A DNA stretch of 64,000 nucleotides from Microbacterium sp. Yaish 1 (GCF_002245215.1 NZ_NPMR01000001.1:1116001-1180000); one strand, 5' to 3'; shown: positions 44,981 to 52,390, counted from the first letter of the stretch. Program-made: numbers and translations. The notes: generated by a model not told the origin, from the letters alone.

Positions 44981-45441
44981 TCGGTCGGTGGCTCGCCATC
45001 GCCGCATGGCGCGAGCCCGAGAAGATCGACGACAACATCGCCATCCGACCCAAGGACCACGACGTCGAGGGCCGCGCCGCTGACGTGGTTGAGGGCCACG
45101 GCCGGGGACTTGATGTCCACCACCTCGGCAACAACGAAGCCATCACCCAATCGCTCGGGCAACGCGTCGACGAACGCTTCACCGTCGAATTCGGGCCCTG
45201 GCGTGACGACCCAGTGATTGATCGAGTAATACCCGCCACCGTCACAGGCCAGGTAGGCCGAATCAGGCGTACGAACCTCGACAACACCATCGGGAACCTC
45301 GTCCGCAATCTGCTGCAACACGGCCTGAGTCTCAGCCCGCGCCTCTTCGAGCGTCGGGTGTCCTGCCATCGCACACCCCGCCATCGTCATGCCCGCCAAA
45401 GCCAGAACCACTCCCGCGGCGAATCTTCGCGCTAACCTCAC
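44977..45441 (-). CDS. Putative lipoprotein, paralog A (first in the array)
   Basis: 154 residues. The GTG at 45441 overlaps the stop of the hydrolase C-terminal part (GTGA), which ties its synthesis to that gene. Signal segment RRFAAGVVLALAGMTMAGC; mature part AMAGHPTLEEARAETQAVLQ, EVPDGVVEVRTPDSAYLACD, GGYYSINHWVVTPGPEFDGE, ALPERLGDGF and VVVDLLGLAPCGDGEPPTE. Two cysteines (one mid-domain, one near the end) are shared with copy B. Position directly after the effector-like gene is the usual place for an immunity gene (inference). Confidence 0.75.
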   Translation of the reverse strand: MRLARRFAAGVVLALAGMTMAGCAMAGHPTLEEARAETQAVLQQIADEVPDGVVEVRTPDSAYLACDGGGYYSINHWVVTPGPEFDGEAFVDALPERLGDGFVVAEVVDIKSPAVALNHVSGAALDVVVLGSDGDVVVDLLGLAPCGDGEPPTE

Positions 45442-45854
45442 CCGTCGACTACCTCCAAGAAGATGCGTCGTAGATGACGATGCGTCTGGAGGTTCACGGA
45501 CGGGTCCGGTGAGATCACGTCCCCGTGTTGCCCGAAGGGACGGAAGCCTGTGAATCCGGAGTCGAGCTCGGTGAAGCCGTTCTCTTCGCTGGCGGTCACG
45601 GCGTATCCGAACGGGTCGACCTGCATCCCATCGAGCGCCCGGTTGATGTCGGTGGGGCCTTGGATGGCGTAGTAAGCGGTGCCGTCTTGCGGTTCCCACC
45701 CTTCCAGCATCCCGATGCCTGCCAGGACCACGCGTGCCTGGAAGTCAGCACCCAGCCGTTCAGCTTGACCGCCGGGGCTCGACCCGAATGAGTGCTCGAC
45801 GGGAAGGAGAGGTGTCGAGTCGGTGATGACATCCAGTTCCTCCTCGAACGCCGC
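45438..45854 (-). pseudogene. C-terminal part of the alpha/beta-hydrolase, cut off by an in-frame TAA
   Basis: Continues the frame of the preceding segment after the TAA at 45855-45857: AAFEEELDVITDSTPLLPVE, HSFGSSPGGQAERLGADFQA, RVVLAGIGMLEGWEPQDG and on to a stop at 45438. VEHSFGSS looks like the nucleophile elbow (G-H-S-x-G type, first Gly replaced by Glu). GQHGDVISPDPS could supply the catalytic His. A GTG at 45731 could restart translation but would leave out the Ser. Without readthrough the enzyme is incomplete. Confidence 0.6.
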
Positions 45855-46652
45855 TTAACGGCTGCCGAGCGGCAGAGCCCACAGGTTCACCTGCGGCCCG
45901 AACACCGCCACTTCCGGCGGAGCGAGGTACGGGAAGAACCCCTGCTTGAGCACGAAGCCCGCCAACTCCACACCATCGGGGGGATACTCGACCATCCGCC
46001 GCGTCAGGCATGTCAGCCCCTCGTCGGCGGTGGAGGAGTAGAAGCTCTCCATCGTGGTGTTGGTGCCGGGCATGAAACTCATGATGACATCCGCTTTCGA
46101 AACGTCACCGAACATCTCGATGATCTGCTGCCGGTCCCGGTCGTAGTGGTAGAGCGACACATCTCCCGCCACCACGCGCTTGAGGTAGGCGATCTCGGAG
46201 TCAAGAGCGGCAAGGCGATCAACGTACTGCTGCTCGTTGAACTGGTGGATGATCTGTCTCAACAACCACGGGTCGGCCAGCCTGGAGAGAGGGCCAAGGA
46301 TCGGCGGCCCCTCACCGGTGAGCAGGGTTCGCTCCCGCAGGAGGCCCTCCAGATTCACCGCGGCGACCAGCCGGTTCGCCGCTTCGCGCACAACAGCCGG
46401 GATACCACCAAGGGTTCCGATCAGCTCGGGGATGCCCCGCACCAGCAGAGTCCGGGTCCCGTCGACGAGCGCTCCCCACCAGGTGGCAACCTCCGCAGCC
46501 GGGACACTGCGGATCTGATCGAGGACCTCAGGATGCACCGCGACAAGCGCCCGAAGATCCGCCTCCGACAGCGACGCGACCAGCGTCAGCAGCCCGCCCC
46601 GTGGGATCGCCGCAGCGCCCCCGCGAGCGAACATCCCAAGCGCGCCTCGCAC
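45855..46652 (-). CDS. Middle part of the interrupted hydrolase (helical linker and hydrolase N-half)
   Basis: 265 codons from the GTG at 46652. The frame is also open upstream to the TGA at 46719-46721 and matches that of the WXG-like gene. Helical region (LLTLVASLSEADLRALVAVH ... WWGALVDGTRTLLVRGIPEL) is followed by SLYHYDRDRQQIIEMFGDVS and KADVIMSFMPGTNTTMESFY, which resembles the core strand and oxyanion region of DUF1023-type alpha/beta-hydrolases. It stops at TAA just before the presumed nucleophile segment. A real, expressed product of this piece alone is doubtful. Confidence 0.6.
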   Translation of the reverse strand: MRGALGMFARGGAAAIPRGGLLTLVASLSEADLRALVAVHPEVLDQIRSVPAAEVATWWGALVDGTRTLLVRGIPELIGTLGGIPAVVREAANRLVAAVNLEGLLRERTLLTGEGPPILGPLSRLADPWLLRQIIHQFNEQQYVDRLAALDSEIAYLKRVVAGDVSLYHYDRDRQQIIEMFGDVSKADVIMSFMPGTNTTMESFYSSTADEGLTCLTRRMVEYPPDGVELAGFVLKQGFFPYLAPPEVAVFGPQVNLWALPLGSR

Positions 46653-46718
46653 ATCCCGGGACGACAGCGCCGAGATCAGTGCATCGTCGGCCGCAGCACG
46701 CCGCTGACACAGCGCATC

Positions 46719-47192
46719 TCATTCCGCCTCCACGGCGTCAAGAGCATCCCTGGTCTCGCCGAGCTCGATCTCCAACGCACGAGCGCGAGCGACGGGCTCG
46801 GGAAACGAGACGTAGTTGTTCGACGACTCCGCACGCGCAACCCGCAGCTGCCCCCGGAGTTCCTCGCGCTCATCCTCGACAACAGCGCGGCGTCGGGCGA
46901 GCGAGTCCTGCTCGTCCTTGATCGCGCGAACCACCTCCGCGTAGCCCCTCAGCGCACCGGCCGCGGCACTCATGCCCGTCGCGAGCACCAGCAGATCGGG
47001 CTCCACCGCCGCCACCTGCCGCTGGAACGCATCGTGAGCTTCACCCGACCACGACGAACCGGATGCCGCCTCCGCTGCGGAACGAACGCTCGTCTGCGAC
47101 GAACGGATACTCTCCGCCCGCTCACCCCAGTCATCGGCCATGGCAGCAATCGCGGAAGGGTCGCCGGCACCAGGGTCATTCCGGTCGACCAT
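46719..47192 (-). CDS. WXG100-like helical protein (N-terminus of the interrupted effector-like gene)
   Basis: 157 residues, all helical. The W-x-G turn is in SSWSGEAHDAFQRQVAAVEP, followed by a long coiled-coil-like stretch (DEQDSLARRRAVVEDERE). This is the fold used to target substrates to type VII (ESX) secretion. It ends in TGA, but the same frame continues (DALCQRRAAADDALISALSS) into the hydrolase segment, as in fused WXG/LXG effectors. Its ATG overlaps the stop of the 89-residue gene by one base (TGATG). Confidence 0.7.
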   Translation of the reverse strand: MVDRNDPGAGDPSAIAAMADDWGERAESIRSSQTSVRSAAEAASGSSWSGEAHDAFQRQVAAVEPDLLVLATGMSAAAGALRGYAEVVRAIKDEQDSLARRRAVVEDEREELRGQLRVARAESSNNYVSFPEPVARARALEIELGETRDALDAVEAE

Positions 47193-47461
47193 CAGTACGC
47201 CATGACTCCGTCGAGATGAGTGAACTCGCTCGCCGACGCCTCCGGGCGCCGACCAACCGTCACCAGCGTCTCGCTCGCGACTTCCGCGCGAATGCTGTGC
47301 TCGGTCGCGACATCCTGCAGAACAGACGCGACCTCGTTCGATCCGATCACGCTCTCGCCGACATATCCAAGCTCGCCGGAGTTCCTCACAGCACGGCCCG
47401 CCGCACCGATCATGGTTGCCGACGAATGAAGCGTGTCGAAATCCACGGAAACGTCGGTCAT
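47192..47461 (-). CDS. Small helical ESX/Lap-like partner protein
   Basis: 89 residues. Begins MTDVSVDFDTLHSSATMIG, a typical opening of WXG100-superfamily helical-hairpin proteins, though the W-x-G itself is absent. A second helix region is SNEVASVLQDVATEHSIRAE. GGGGGTGG precedes the ATG. It is the first gene of a tightly coupled run. In known LXG toxin loci, small helical proteins of this size and position act as targeting partners, and the same role is inferred here. Confidence 0.65.
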   Translation of the reverse strand: MTDVSVDFDTLHSSATMIGAAGRAVRNSGELGYVGESVIGSNEVASVLQDVATEHSIRAEVASETLVTVGRRPEASASEFTHLDGVMAY

Positions 47462-47644
47462 GCCACCCCCAAAGGCATCACCAGCCTATGAGCGCGGTCG
47501 ACGAAGCGAATCGACCAAACGGATGAGAATTCTTCAATAATGCCGCGCCCGTGCGATCCGAGCGTCTCGGGCGTCAGCCCGAAAGAAGAAGCCCTTGGTC
47601 GCAGCTGGTGCTGCGCCGGGGGCGATACGAGGGCGCCAGGCTGG

Positions 47645-47881
47645 TCAGCTGTGTGGCGCGTCGGGGCATGCGCAGGCGGTCATCTCGGTCTCGTGGATGA
47701 CATCCTCCCGCCCGTCGCTGTACCTGACCCATGCACGCCGCCGGCTCCGCCAGCCGGTGGTCGCGAGGATCAGCACCCCTTCATGCTCGGGTGGGTCGAG
47801 CTCATCCTGGCCTCTGAGTCGTAGATCAACCGTGCGCCCCGTGGCTGAGGCGAGGGACCGATAGGGACGATGTCGAGGCAT
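47645..47881 (-). CDS. Doubtful small ORF, possible gene remnant
   Basis: 78 codons. The C-terminal half (GVLILATTGWRSRRRAWVRY, SDGREDVIHETEMTACAC) looks protein-like. The N-terminal third is encoded by the 66-bp repeat shared with 44332-44397. No ribosome site is seen. It may be a fragment joined to repeat DNA. Confidence 0.3.
   Translation of the reverse strand: MPRHRPYRSLASATGRTVDLRLRGQDELDPPEHEGVLILATTGWRSRRRAWVRYSDGREDVIHETEMTACACPDAPHS
47814..47879. repeat. Diverged 66-bp repeat, copy 2
   Basis: Partner of 44332-44397, about 80% identical, in the same orientation. Confidence 0.55.
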
Positions 47882-47910
47882 GTGCTCTTCCTATCGGGCA
47901 CCACCGGCAT

Positions 47911-47940
47911 CTTGCTTCGCGCTCGACAGCGCAAAGCAAG
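47911..47940 (+). terminator. Hairpin in the non-coding accessory region
   Basis: 13-bp stem with one mismatch, arms CTTGCTTCGCGCT and AGCGCAAAGCAAG, 4-base loop. No clear gene ends here. It may be left from a lost gene. Confidence 0.4.
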
Positions 47941-48013
47941 AACCCCCGCCACCCGAGGGGGACGAGGGCCCCAGCAGGGAAGCCTCAGTAGCCGCGATCG
48001 GCGGCGTCCATGA

Positions 48014-48300
48014 GCGCTACCAAATGACCCCACCCAGCAGGGCGCCACCAAATGACCCCACCCAGCCGGGTGCCTGCGAAGGACGCCATTCAGCGGCGCC
48101 GCACAGCACAAGCCCGTCCGAAGGCCCCGCTCAGCAGGGGCGCCACCAAATGGTTCCGCCCAGCAGGTGCCGCCAGATGACCCCGCCCAGCAGCCGCCAC
48201 CAGATGACCCCACCCAGCAGCCGCCACCAAATGACCCCACCCAACAGCGGCCACCAAATGACCCCACCCGGCAAACGGCACCGAATGCGCCACCTCGTGG
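48014..48300. repeat. 27-bp minisatellite
   Basis: About ten imperfect units with core AAATGACCCCACCCAGCAG. The ATG triplets fall at 48150, 48177, 48204, 48231, 48258 and 48285, an exact 27-base period. Two clear units precede at 48024 and 48052, and degraded ones lie between. As the period is a multiple of three, the array reads as 9-residue repeats on both strands (for example PPPNDPTQQ on plus, LLGGVIWWR on minus). Confidence 0.85.
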
Positions 48301-48513
48301 TGCCAGCGAACGGCCCGAGCACGCTTCGAGCACCAGGCGGTCCGCGCCGTTGACGGCTCCAACGCATCGGTCGCCGCAGTTCGTATCGCGCCGAGGACGA
48401 CTGTCGCGGAACGGCACCGCCGCTTCCCCGAACTGCACGCGGTAGAAGCCGATGAGCCGGTTACCGCCGCCTTGCAGCCGCTTTCGGGAGGGCTCGAGCG
48501 GTGACCCGCTCGT

Positions 48514-48920
48514 GTGTACTGTTTTTTCGGTACACGCATGAGCGCTTGGCGCGTGGAGAAACGGCCGGTCAGAAGGTAGATCCCGGCCGACGGCGCGCAG
48601 CCGCCTGATCCATGTACCACTTTGTGTACCGGCGATTTTTGAGGCGATTCAGCGCTGATCGGCCGTTTTGACGAAATGTACCGTTTGTACCACCGCTAAG
48701 CGGAAACTCTCACACGTGTGCGCATGCGCGTGTGCGTATAGGAGTTCATGTGAAAGAACGGTACAAACGGTACATTTACTGATCTCTTGAAGAAAAAGCA
48801 GCTCCTGATCGGGACATACTCCCCGAGCGAGCGGCATCCGGGTGTACCGTTTCGTGTTCAAAACGGTACAGCAGCAACCCGATAACCGGGCGGACCGGCC
48901 ATTTTCGTGTACCGGCGATT
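48514..48920. repeat. Cluster of TGTACCG palindromes
   Basis: Contains a perfect 18-bp inverted repeat (48674-48691 and 48760-48777) around a 68-base loop that itself has palindromes (CACACGTGTG, GCGCATGCGC). Also present: a perfect 10-bp stem TGTACCGTTT/AAACGGTACA with 8-base loop (48843-48870); a GTGTAC/GTACAC stem around a T-run (48514-48535); and a 14-bp direct repeat GTGTACCGGCGATT (48624 and 48907). Base composition is clearly more AT-rich than the surroundings. It may be a replication, transfer or integration region of a decayed element. Confidence 0.75.
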
Positions 48921-48965
48921 GCGAGCAGAACGGCACATCGGGCACAACGGGAGCCCCGCGGAGAG

Positions 48966-49139
48966 TCAGCCACCCCTGATCCCGCGAGCTTCCTCACCCG
49001 AGCCAGGGCGCTCAACCCACGGGATCTCGACGCTAGAGCCGCAGTACCCACATTCGAACGCACCGTCCGCTGTACGCATGACCGTGCCGCACAGGTCGCA
49101 GTTCGGCTGCTCCCCGCCCTCCAGCTCGTCGTGCGGCAT
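48966..49139 (-). CDS. 57-residue zinc-ribbon protein
   Basis: Short gene, ATG at 49139 and TGA at 48966. Two CxxC knuckles: NCDLCGTVMRTADGAFECGY, with the second pair in ECGYCGSS (cysteines 14, 17, 30, 33), then VEIPWVERPG. Classic rubredoxin-like zinc ribbon, probably a DNA- or RNA-associated or accessory protein. It is divergent from another small zinc-ribbon gene, 59 bases away. Confidence 0.7.
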   Translation of the reverse strand: MPHDELEGGEQPNCDLCGTVMRTADGAFECGYCGSSVEIPWVERPGSGEEARGIRGG

Positions 49140-49198
49140 CACGCCGTCAGCCTGGATCGATCGCGACCTCCGAGTCCCGACCTGGAAGGATCTTCACC

Positions 49199-49465
49199 AT
49201 GACCAGGCCGGCACCGCCCACGCCGACGACCGACTGCCCGTCCTGCGGCGCCTGGGTCTGCAACGACTGCGGTTGGAGGCGTGTGCAAGCCAACCGCTAC
49301 GCCGTCCTGCCTCAGAACTGCGGCAACTGCGGACGCCTCTCGGGCTACATGGAGCGCACCCGCCACAGCAACCGCGACCGGGCTGAGGAGCATCTGGCGG
49401 GTCACCTCGAGGTCACCGCCGCCGGCATCACGCCGATGTACCTGCTCGAGGCGCCGACACCCTGA
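49199..49465 (+). CDS. Small Cys-rich zinc-ribbon protein
   Basis: 88 residues. Cysteine pairs in DCPSCGAWVCNDCGWRR and PQNCGNCGRLSGYM, enough for one or two zinc sites. The C-terminal helix is RAEEHLAGHLEVTAAG. GGAAGGA precedes the ATG. No family is recognised. Its divergent pairing with the 57-residue ribbon protein suggests a shared role. Confidence 0.7.
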   Translation: MTRPAPPTPTTDCPSCGAWVCNDCGWRRVQANRYAVLPQNCGNCGRLSGYMERTRHSNRDRAEEHLAGHLEVTAAGITPMYLLEAPTP

Positions 49466-49546
49466 CTGCGTCGCGGTCGAGGTCGCGGGGCGAAGATTCT
49501 GCCGGGCGCCATCGGAACAGGCCAAACGGCTCGCTAGGCTCGCCGC

Positions 49547-50212
49547 ATGAGGACCCGATGGGCCGATCGCAAAAGGGCCAACAAGGCGATTCGTGCATGG
49601 CGCTCGATTGGCCGCATCTGCGTCGTCGGCGCGCAGATCGCGATCGCCTCTGCGCTCCTGTCCGGGTGCTCGCTGCTGCTGGGGTTGGATGATGGGGAAG
49701 CCGAAGCTGACCGGCTGCAGGCCGTCGTGGAGAACCTCCCCGGCGTGGACGACGTGGACACGTTCGGGTCGGAACAGAGCATCACGTATGCGGCGACCGC
49801 TCGGAATGTGGTTCACATGGCGCCGACCGCGACCGCCGACGAGTTCGCGGCGGTCCTGTTGGCCTGGCACTCAGCGGCCAACGACCCCGACGTGAACGAT
49901 GGGATCAGTCGGACGCTCGAGGTCGAGTATCGCGGCGATCGCTGTGAAGCGGTAGTGAATTACGAGACTGCGCCCGAGCAGTTGAGGGGAACGGCAGAGT
50001 TCCTGCCCGCCGCGTGCGACGCGCACGCAGCCGCATCGATCCGGACAGACGACACCTGGTATGTCCGCGAGGCGTTCATCAATGGCACTGCCAGCGACCC
50101 AGTCGATATCGCGCAACTGCGGGGCCTGCCAGGTGCCGTGACGCCGTTCGATATCTGGAAAGTTGATGGGACCGAGCATCGATTCGGGTCGTACCAGGAC
50201 CCCGACGCCTAA
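49547..50212 (+). CDS. Lipoprotein of unknown function
   Basis: 221 residues. Basic n-region, hydrophobic segment and canonical lipobox ALLSGC at about residue 41. The mature domain of about 180 residues includes an acidic linker (GLDDGEAEADRLQAVVENLP) and one cysteine pair (RGDRCEAVVN, LPAACDAHAA). The relatively long n-region is Arg/Lys-rich. TAGGCT lies 6 bases before the ATG, so the transcript may be leaderless. It differs from the array lipoproteins. Confidence 0.7.
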   Translation: MRTRWADRKRANKAIRAWRSIGRICVVGAQIAIASALLSGCSLLLGLDDGEAEADRLQAVVENLPGVDDVDTFGSEQSITYAATARNVVHMAPTATADEFAAVLLAWHSAANDPDVNDGISRTLEVEYRGDRCEAVVNYETAPEQLRGTAEFLPAACDAHAAASIRTDDTWYVREAFINGTASDPVDIAQLRGLPGAVTPFDIWKVDGTEHRFGSYQDPDA

Positions 50213-50325
50213 GACGCTCAGTCCAGAGCGACAGTACGCGCTGGCACGCTCGTAGTCGCCCGTCGTCTTCGCCTACCCGACGTGGTCAGTCACGCATCCC
50301 TCTGCGCACGAGCGGCATCACGGCG

Positions 50326-50604
50326 TCAGCCTAGATAGGTCGGGGCCCTTGAGTCGGCGCCCGGGTCCCCGGGCCAAGGCTCAGGTCGGTACTCGCGGTA
50401 GTACCGGCGCCAGGCGTAGACGTTGCCTGCGACGACGAGAACGATCCATCCCGTCAGCACGAGCCAGCGCACCGCGTTGTCCGGGTCATCGATGGTGAGC
50501 ACCAGGAGCAGCCCTGCGAGGGAGAAGCTCAGGATGCTCGCAACCATCAGCTGGTGACTACGCGCCCGGGCCTTCGGGTCTGACGGCGGCTGCGGGATCT
50601 CCAT
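50326..50604 (-). CDS. Small two-helix membrane protein
   Basis: 92 residues. The polar start PQPPSDPKARARSHQLMV is followed by two helices (SILSFSLAGLLLVLTI and WLVLTGWIVLVVAGNVYAW) with an acidic loop between, and a charged tail. The start codon lies 3 bases after the stop of the SRAP gene, so they form one transcription unit. Function unknown. Confidence 0.65.
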   Translation of the reverse strand: MEIPQPPSDPKARARSHQLMVASILSFSLAGLLLVLTIDDPDNAVRWLVLTGWIVLVVAGNVYAWRRYYREYRPEPWPGDPGADSRAPTYLG

Positions 50605-50606
50605 CG

Positions 50607-51301
50607 CTAGCCCACCGGCTCCAGCAAGCTGGGATCAGCCGGGTCGACGGTCCGGGAGTTGCTTACCTTGGGGTCGACGATGTGCTCGCGGATGGTCGAG
50701 GCCACCTCACCCGAGCTGTGCTCGAGCATCGCCAGCGTCTTGGCCTTGCGATCGCCGGTGAGCTTGTCCGGAGTCAGCCAGTCATCCCAAGCGTCGGGGG
50801 TCAGGAACGCCGGCATCCGGTCGTGCACCTCGCCGCTGGCATCGCGTGCCTCGCGGGTGATGACGACGAAGCAGCGTGACTTCTCCCCGTTCGGCAGTTC
50901 CATCGACCAGGTCAGTCCCTCATCCGAGAGCAGCCCGTCGCCGTGGAGAAAGTGCGGGGTCTTCGGCGTCTCGTCACCGGTCCACTCGAAGTACCCGCGC
51001 ATGGGGACGATACACCGGGCAGCGCTGAACGCCGGCGCCCAGAACCCTGCGCGAGCTTCTCCATCCGGACGTTGATGATCGGGCCACCCCGCGCCCGGTT
51101 CGCTGGCTTCTGCCAATCCCATCGCACGAGCTCGAGAAGGCGGCCCTCACCACGGTCACGGACGATCGGGGCGTCCTGAGTCGGCGCGATCGAGTCGGCG
51201 CCACCCCACGCGCTCGCCCAGTCCTCGGGCTTCCCGCCGCCGGCGACGTACTCCCGGATCAGCTCGCCGGTCTTGGCGTCGTTCGCGAATCGGCCGCACA
51301 T
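50607..51301 (-). pseudogene. SOS response-associated peptidase (HMCES/YedK type), frameshifted
   Basis: SRAP proteins shield abasic sites by covalent linkage through Cys2. Seen: MCGRFANDAKTGELIREYVA with Cys2 intact, then RWDWQKPANRARGGPIINVR. At about 51047-51056 one base is missing, and the rest follows in another frame: AGFWAPAFSAARCIVPMRGY with the GYFEW motif, FVVITREARDASGEVHDRMP (the HDRMP active-site motif) and so on to 50607. All catalytic parts exist, so this is a recent single-base loss or a base-calling error. Confidence 0.82.
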
Positions 51302-51657
51302 ACGAGCGACCCTACGGCGCGACCTGGTCGGCGTCGAGGAGTCGTCAGCTTGACCGTCTACGGCTCAGCCCCATCTCACTTCACGGGGTCTGTACTTGAC
51401 CCGCGATATTCGCACTTATCCGCACTATTCGAACGCGCGCGCTCGGACGTGGGGCTTCGGGGAGGTGTCGGCGCAGATTCACGCTCGTACAGCCGGCCGA
51501 TCAGTCGTCGACGTCGCCGGCGACAAAGGCCGCGACAGCACGCGCTACAGCGTCGGGAGCTCGCGATCCTTCAAGCCGGAAAAAGCGGGCAGCGGGCCGG
51601 TAGCGCAGGCAGTATTCGGGCGCGCACAAGTGTGACCCACAAGGGTGATCGCCAGCG
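51302..51657. other. 356-bp intergenic region
   Basis: No gene that can be supported. One frame is open from a TTG at 51396 to 51635, but it lacks a ribosome site and its sequence is unlike a known family. It lies between the 5' end of the SRAP gene and the 3' end of the TetR gene, and a promoter for the SRAP gene is expected here. Confidence 0.5.
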
Positions 51658-52293
51658 CTAGATGTCCAGGATCGACGGACGCGGATCGATCACCGACGCC
51701 ACGATCGCCTCGATCGCGAACTCCGACGCTCGCCCCAGGTCGACCGCTGTCGGGTCGAGCAGCCACTGCACCTGCAGACCGTCCATGACCGCCAGGATCG
51801 CCGCCGCCCCGTACTCGATCGATCCGGGATCGGTGATTCCCCGTTCCTCGCAGATCCGCTCGAATGCCTCGCGCAGATCTCGGCGGAGTTCGGTGTAGCG
51901 GTGCTCGAAGTACGCCCGCCCCGGGTGATCATCGGTGACCGACTCCGCCGACAGCACTGCGTAGGTCTGGACAAGCCCCGCTCGTCGCATGTTCATCATC
52001 GCCGTGCGCACGAGATGGCGGAACAGAGCCATCCCGCCGGGGATGCGTCCGCCGTCCAGGTCCGCGACATCCGTCTGATCCCTGTGCTCGAGAACTTCGA
52101 GCAGCAGCTGATCCTTCGACCCGAAGTGATGAAGGATGCCGGCGTGCGTCATCCCGACCTGGTCCGCGATGTCCTGCAGGGTGCCGTTCGCGAAGCCCTT
52201 GGCCCCGAAGATCTCCTGCGCTGCGTCGAGGATCTCCCGTCGACGCACGAGCGTCGCCGGGCGCGACTTCGTCTGCTGCCGATTCTCGGCCAT
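51658..52293 (-). CDS. TetR-family repressor of the beta-glucoside operon (inferred)
   Basis: 211 residues. The N-terminal HTH is REILDAAQEIFGAKGFANGT, followed by LQDIADQVGMTHAGILHHFG and SKDQLLLEVL. C-terminal helical ligand domain. Divergent from the ABC/GH3 operon, with a perfect 8-bp-arm dyad in the 180-bp gap. TetR proteins of this type often control neighbouring sugar-hydrolase operons in actinobacteria. The inducer is probably a breakdown product of the imported glycoside (inference). AGAAGG precedes the ATG. Confidence 0.85.
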   Translation of the reverse strand: MAENRQQTKSRPATLVRRREILDAAQEIFGAKGFANGTLQDIADQVGMTHAGILHHFGSKDQLLLEVLEHRDQTDVADLDGGRIPGGMALFRHLVRTAMMNMRRAGLVQTYAVLSAESVTDDHPGRAYFEHRYTELRRDLREAFERICEERGITDPGSIEYGAAAILAVMDGLQVQWLLDPTAVDLGRASEFAIEAIVASVIDPRPSILDI

Positions 52294-52364
52294 GGTGTGC
52301 CTTCTTCTCCCCGTTGCGGATCAGATCTTACGCAGGATCCGGGGTCCGTGTCTTTGAGGCTTGT

Positions 52365-52390
52365 GAACTTACTTACTTGATTGTAAGTTC
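52365..52390. promoter_or_regulatory. Putative TetR operator of the ABC/GH3 operon
   Basis: GAACTTAC-N10-GTAAGTTC, perfect 8-bp arms, 83 bases before the substrate-binding protein start and 71 before the TetR start. AT-rich compared with its surroundings, as expected for a promoter. The -10 element is not clear. Confidence 0.65.

Larger units (their letters stand above)
47882..48965. other. About 1.1 kb without a convincing gene
   Basis: Several frames are open because of the 27-bp repeat, but none has a ribosome site or protein-like composition. The region holds the hairpin at 47911, the minisatellite (48014-48300), and an AT-richer palindrome cluster (48514-48920). Confidence 0.6.

Noticed and set aside
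47595..47864. 89-codon plus-strand ORF
   Set aside because: Ser/Arg-rich shadow of the minus-strand ORF 47645-47881, itself doubtful.
48014..48300. CRISPR array
   Set aside because: Units are contiguous with no unique spacers, and no cas genes are near. It is a minisatellite.
48649..48945. 98-codon minus-strand ORF in the palindrome cluster
   Set aside because: Its sequence is mostly the translated inverted repeats. No ribosome site and no protein-like pattern.
51396..51635. 79-codon plus-strand ORF starting at TTG
   Set aside because: No ribosome site, odd composition and no recognisable family, so it is only noted as part of the intergenic region.
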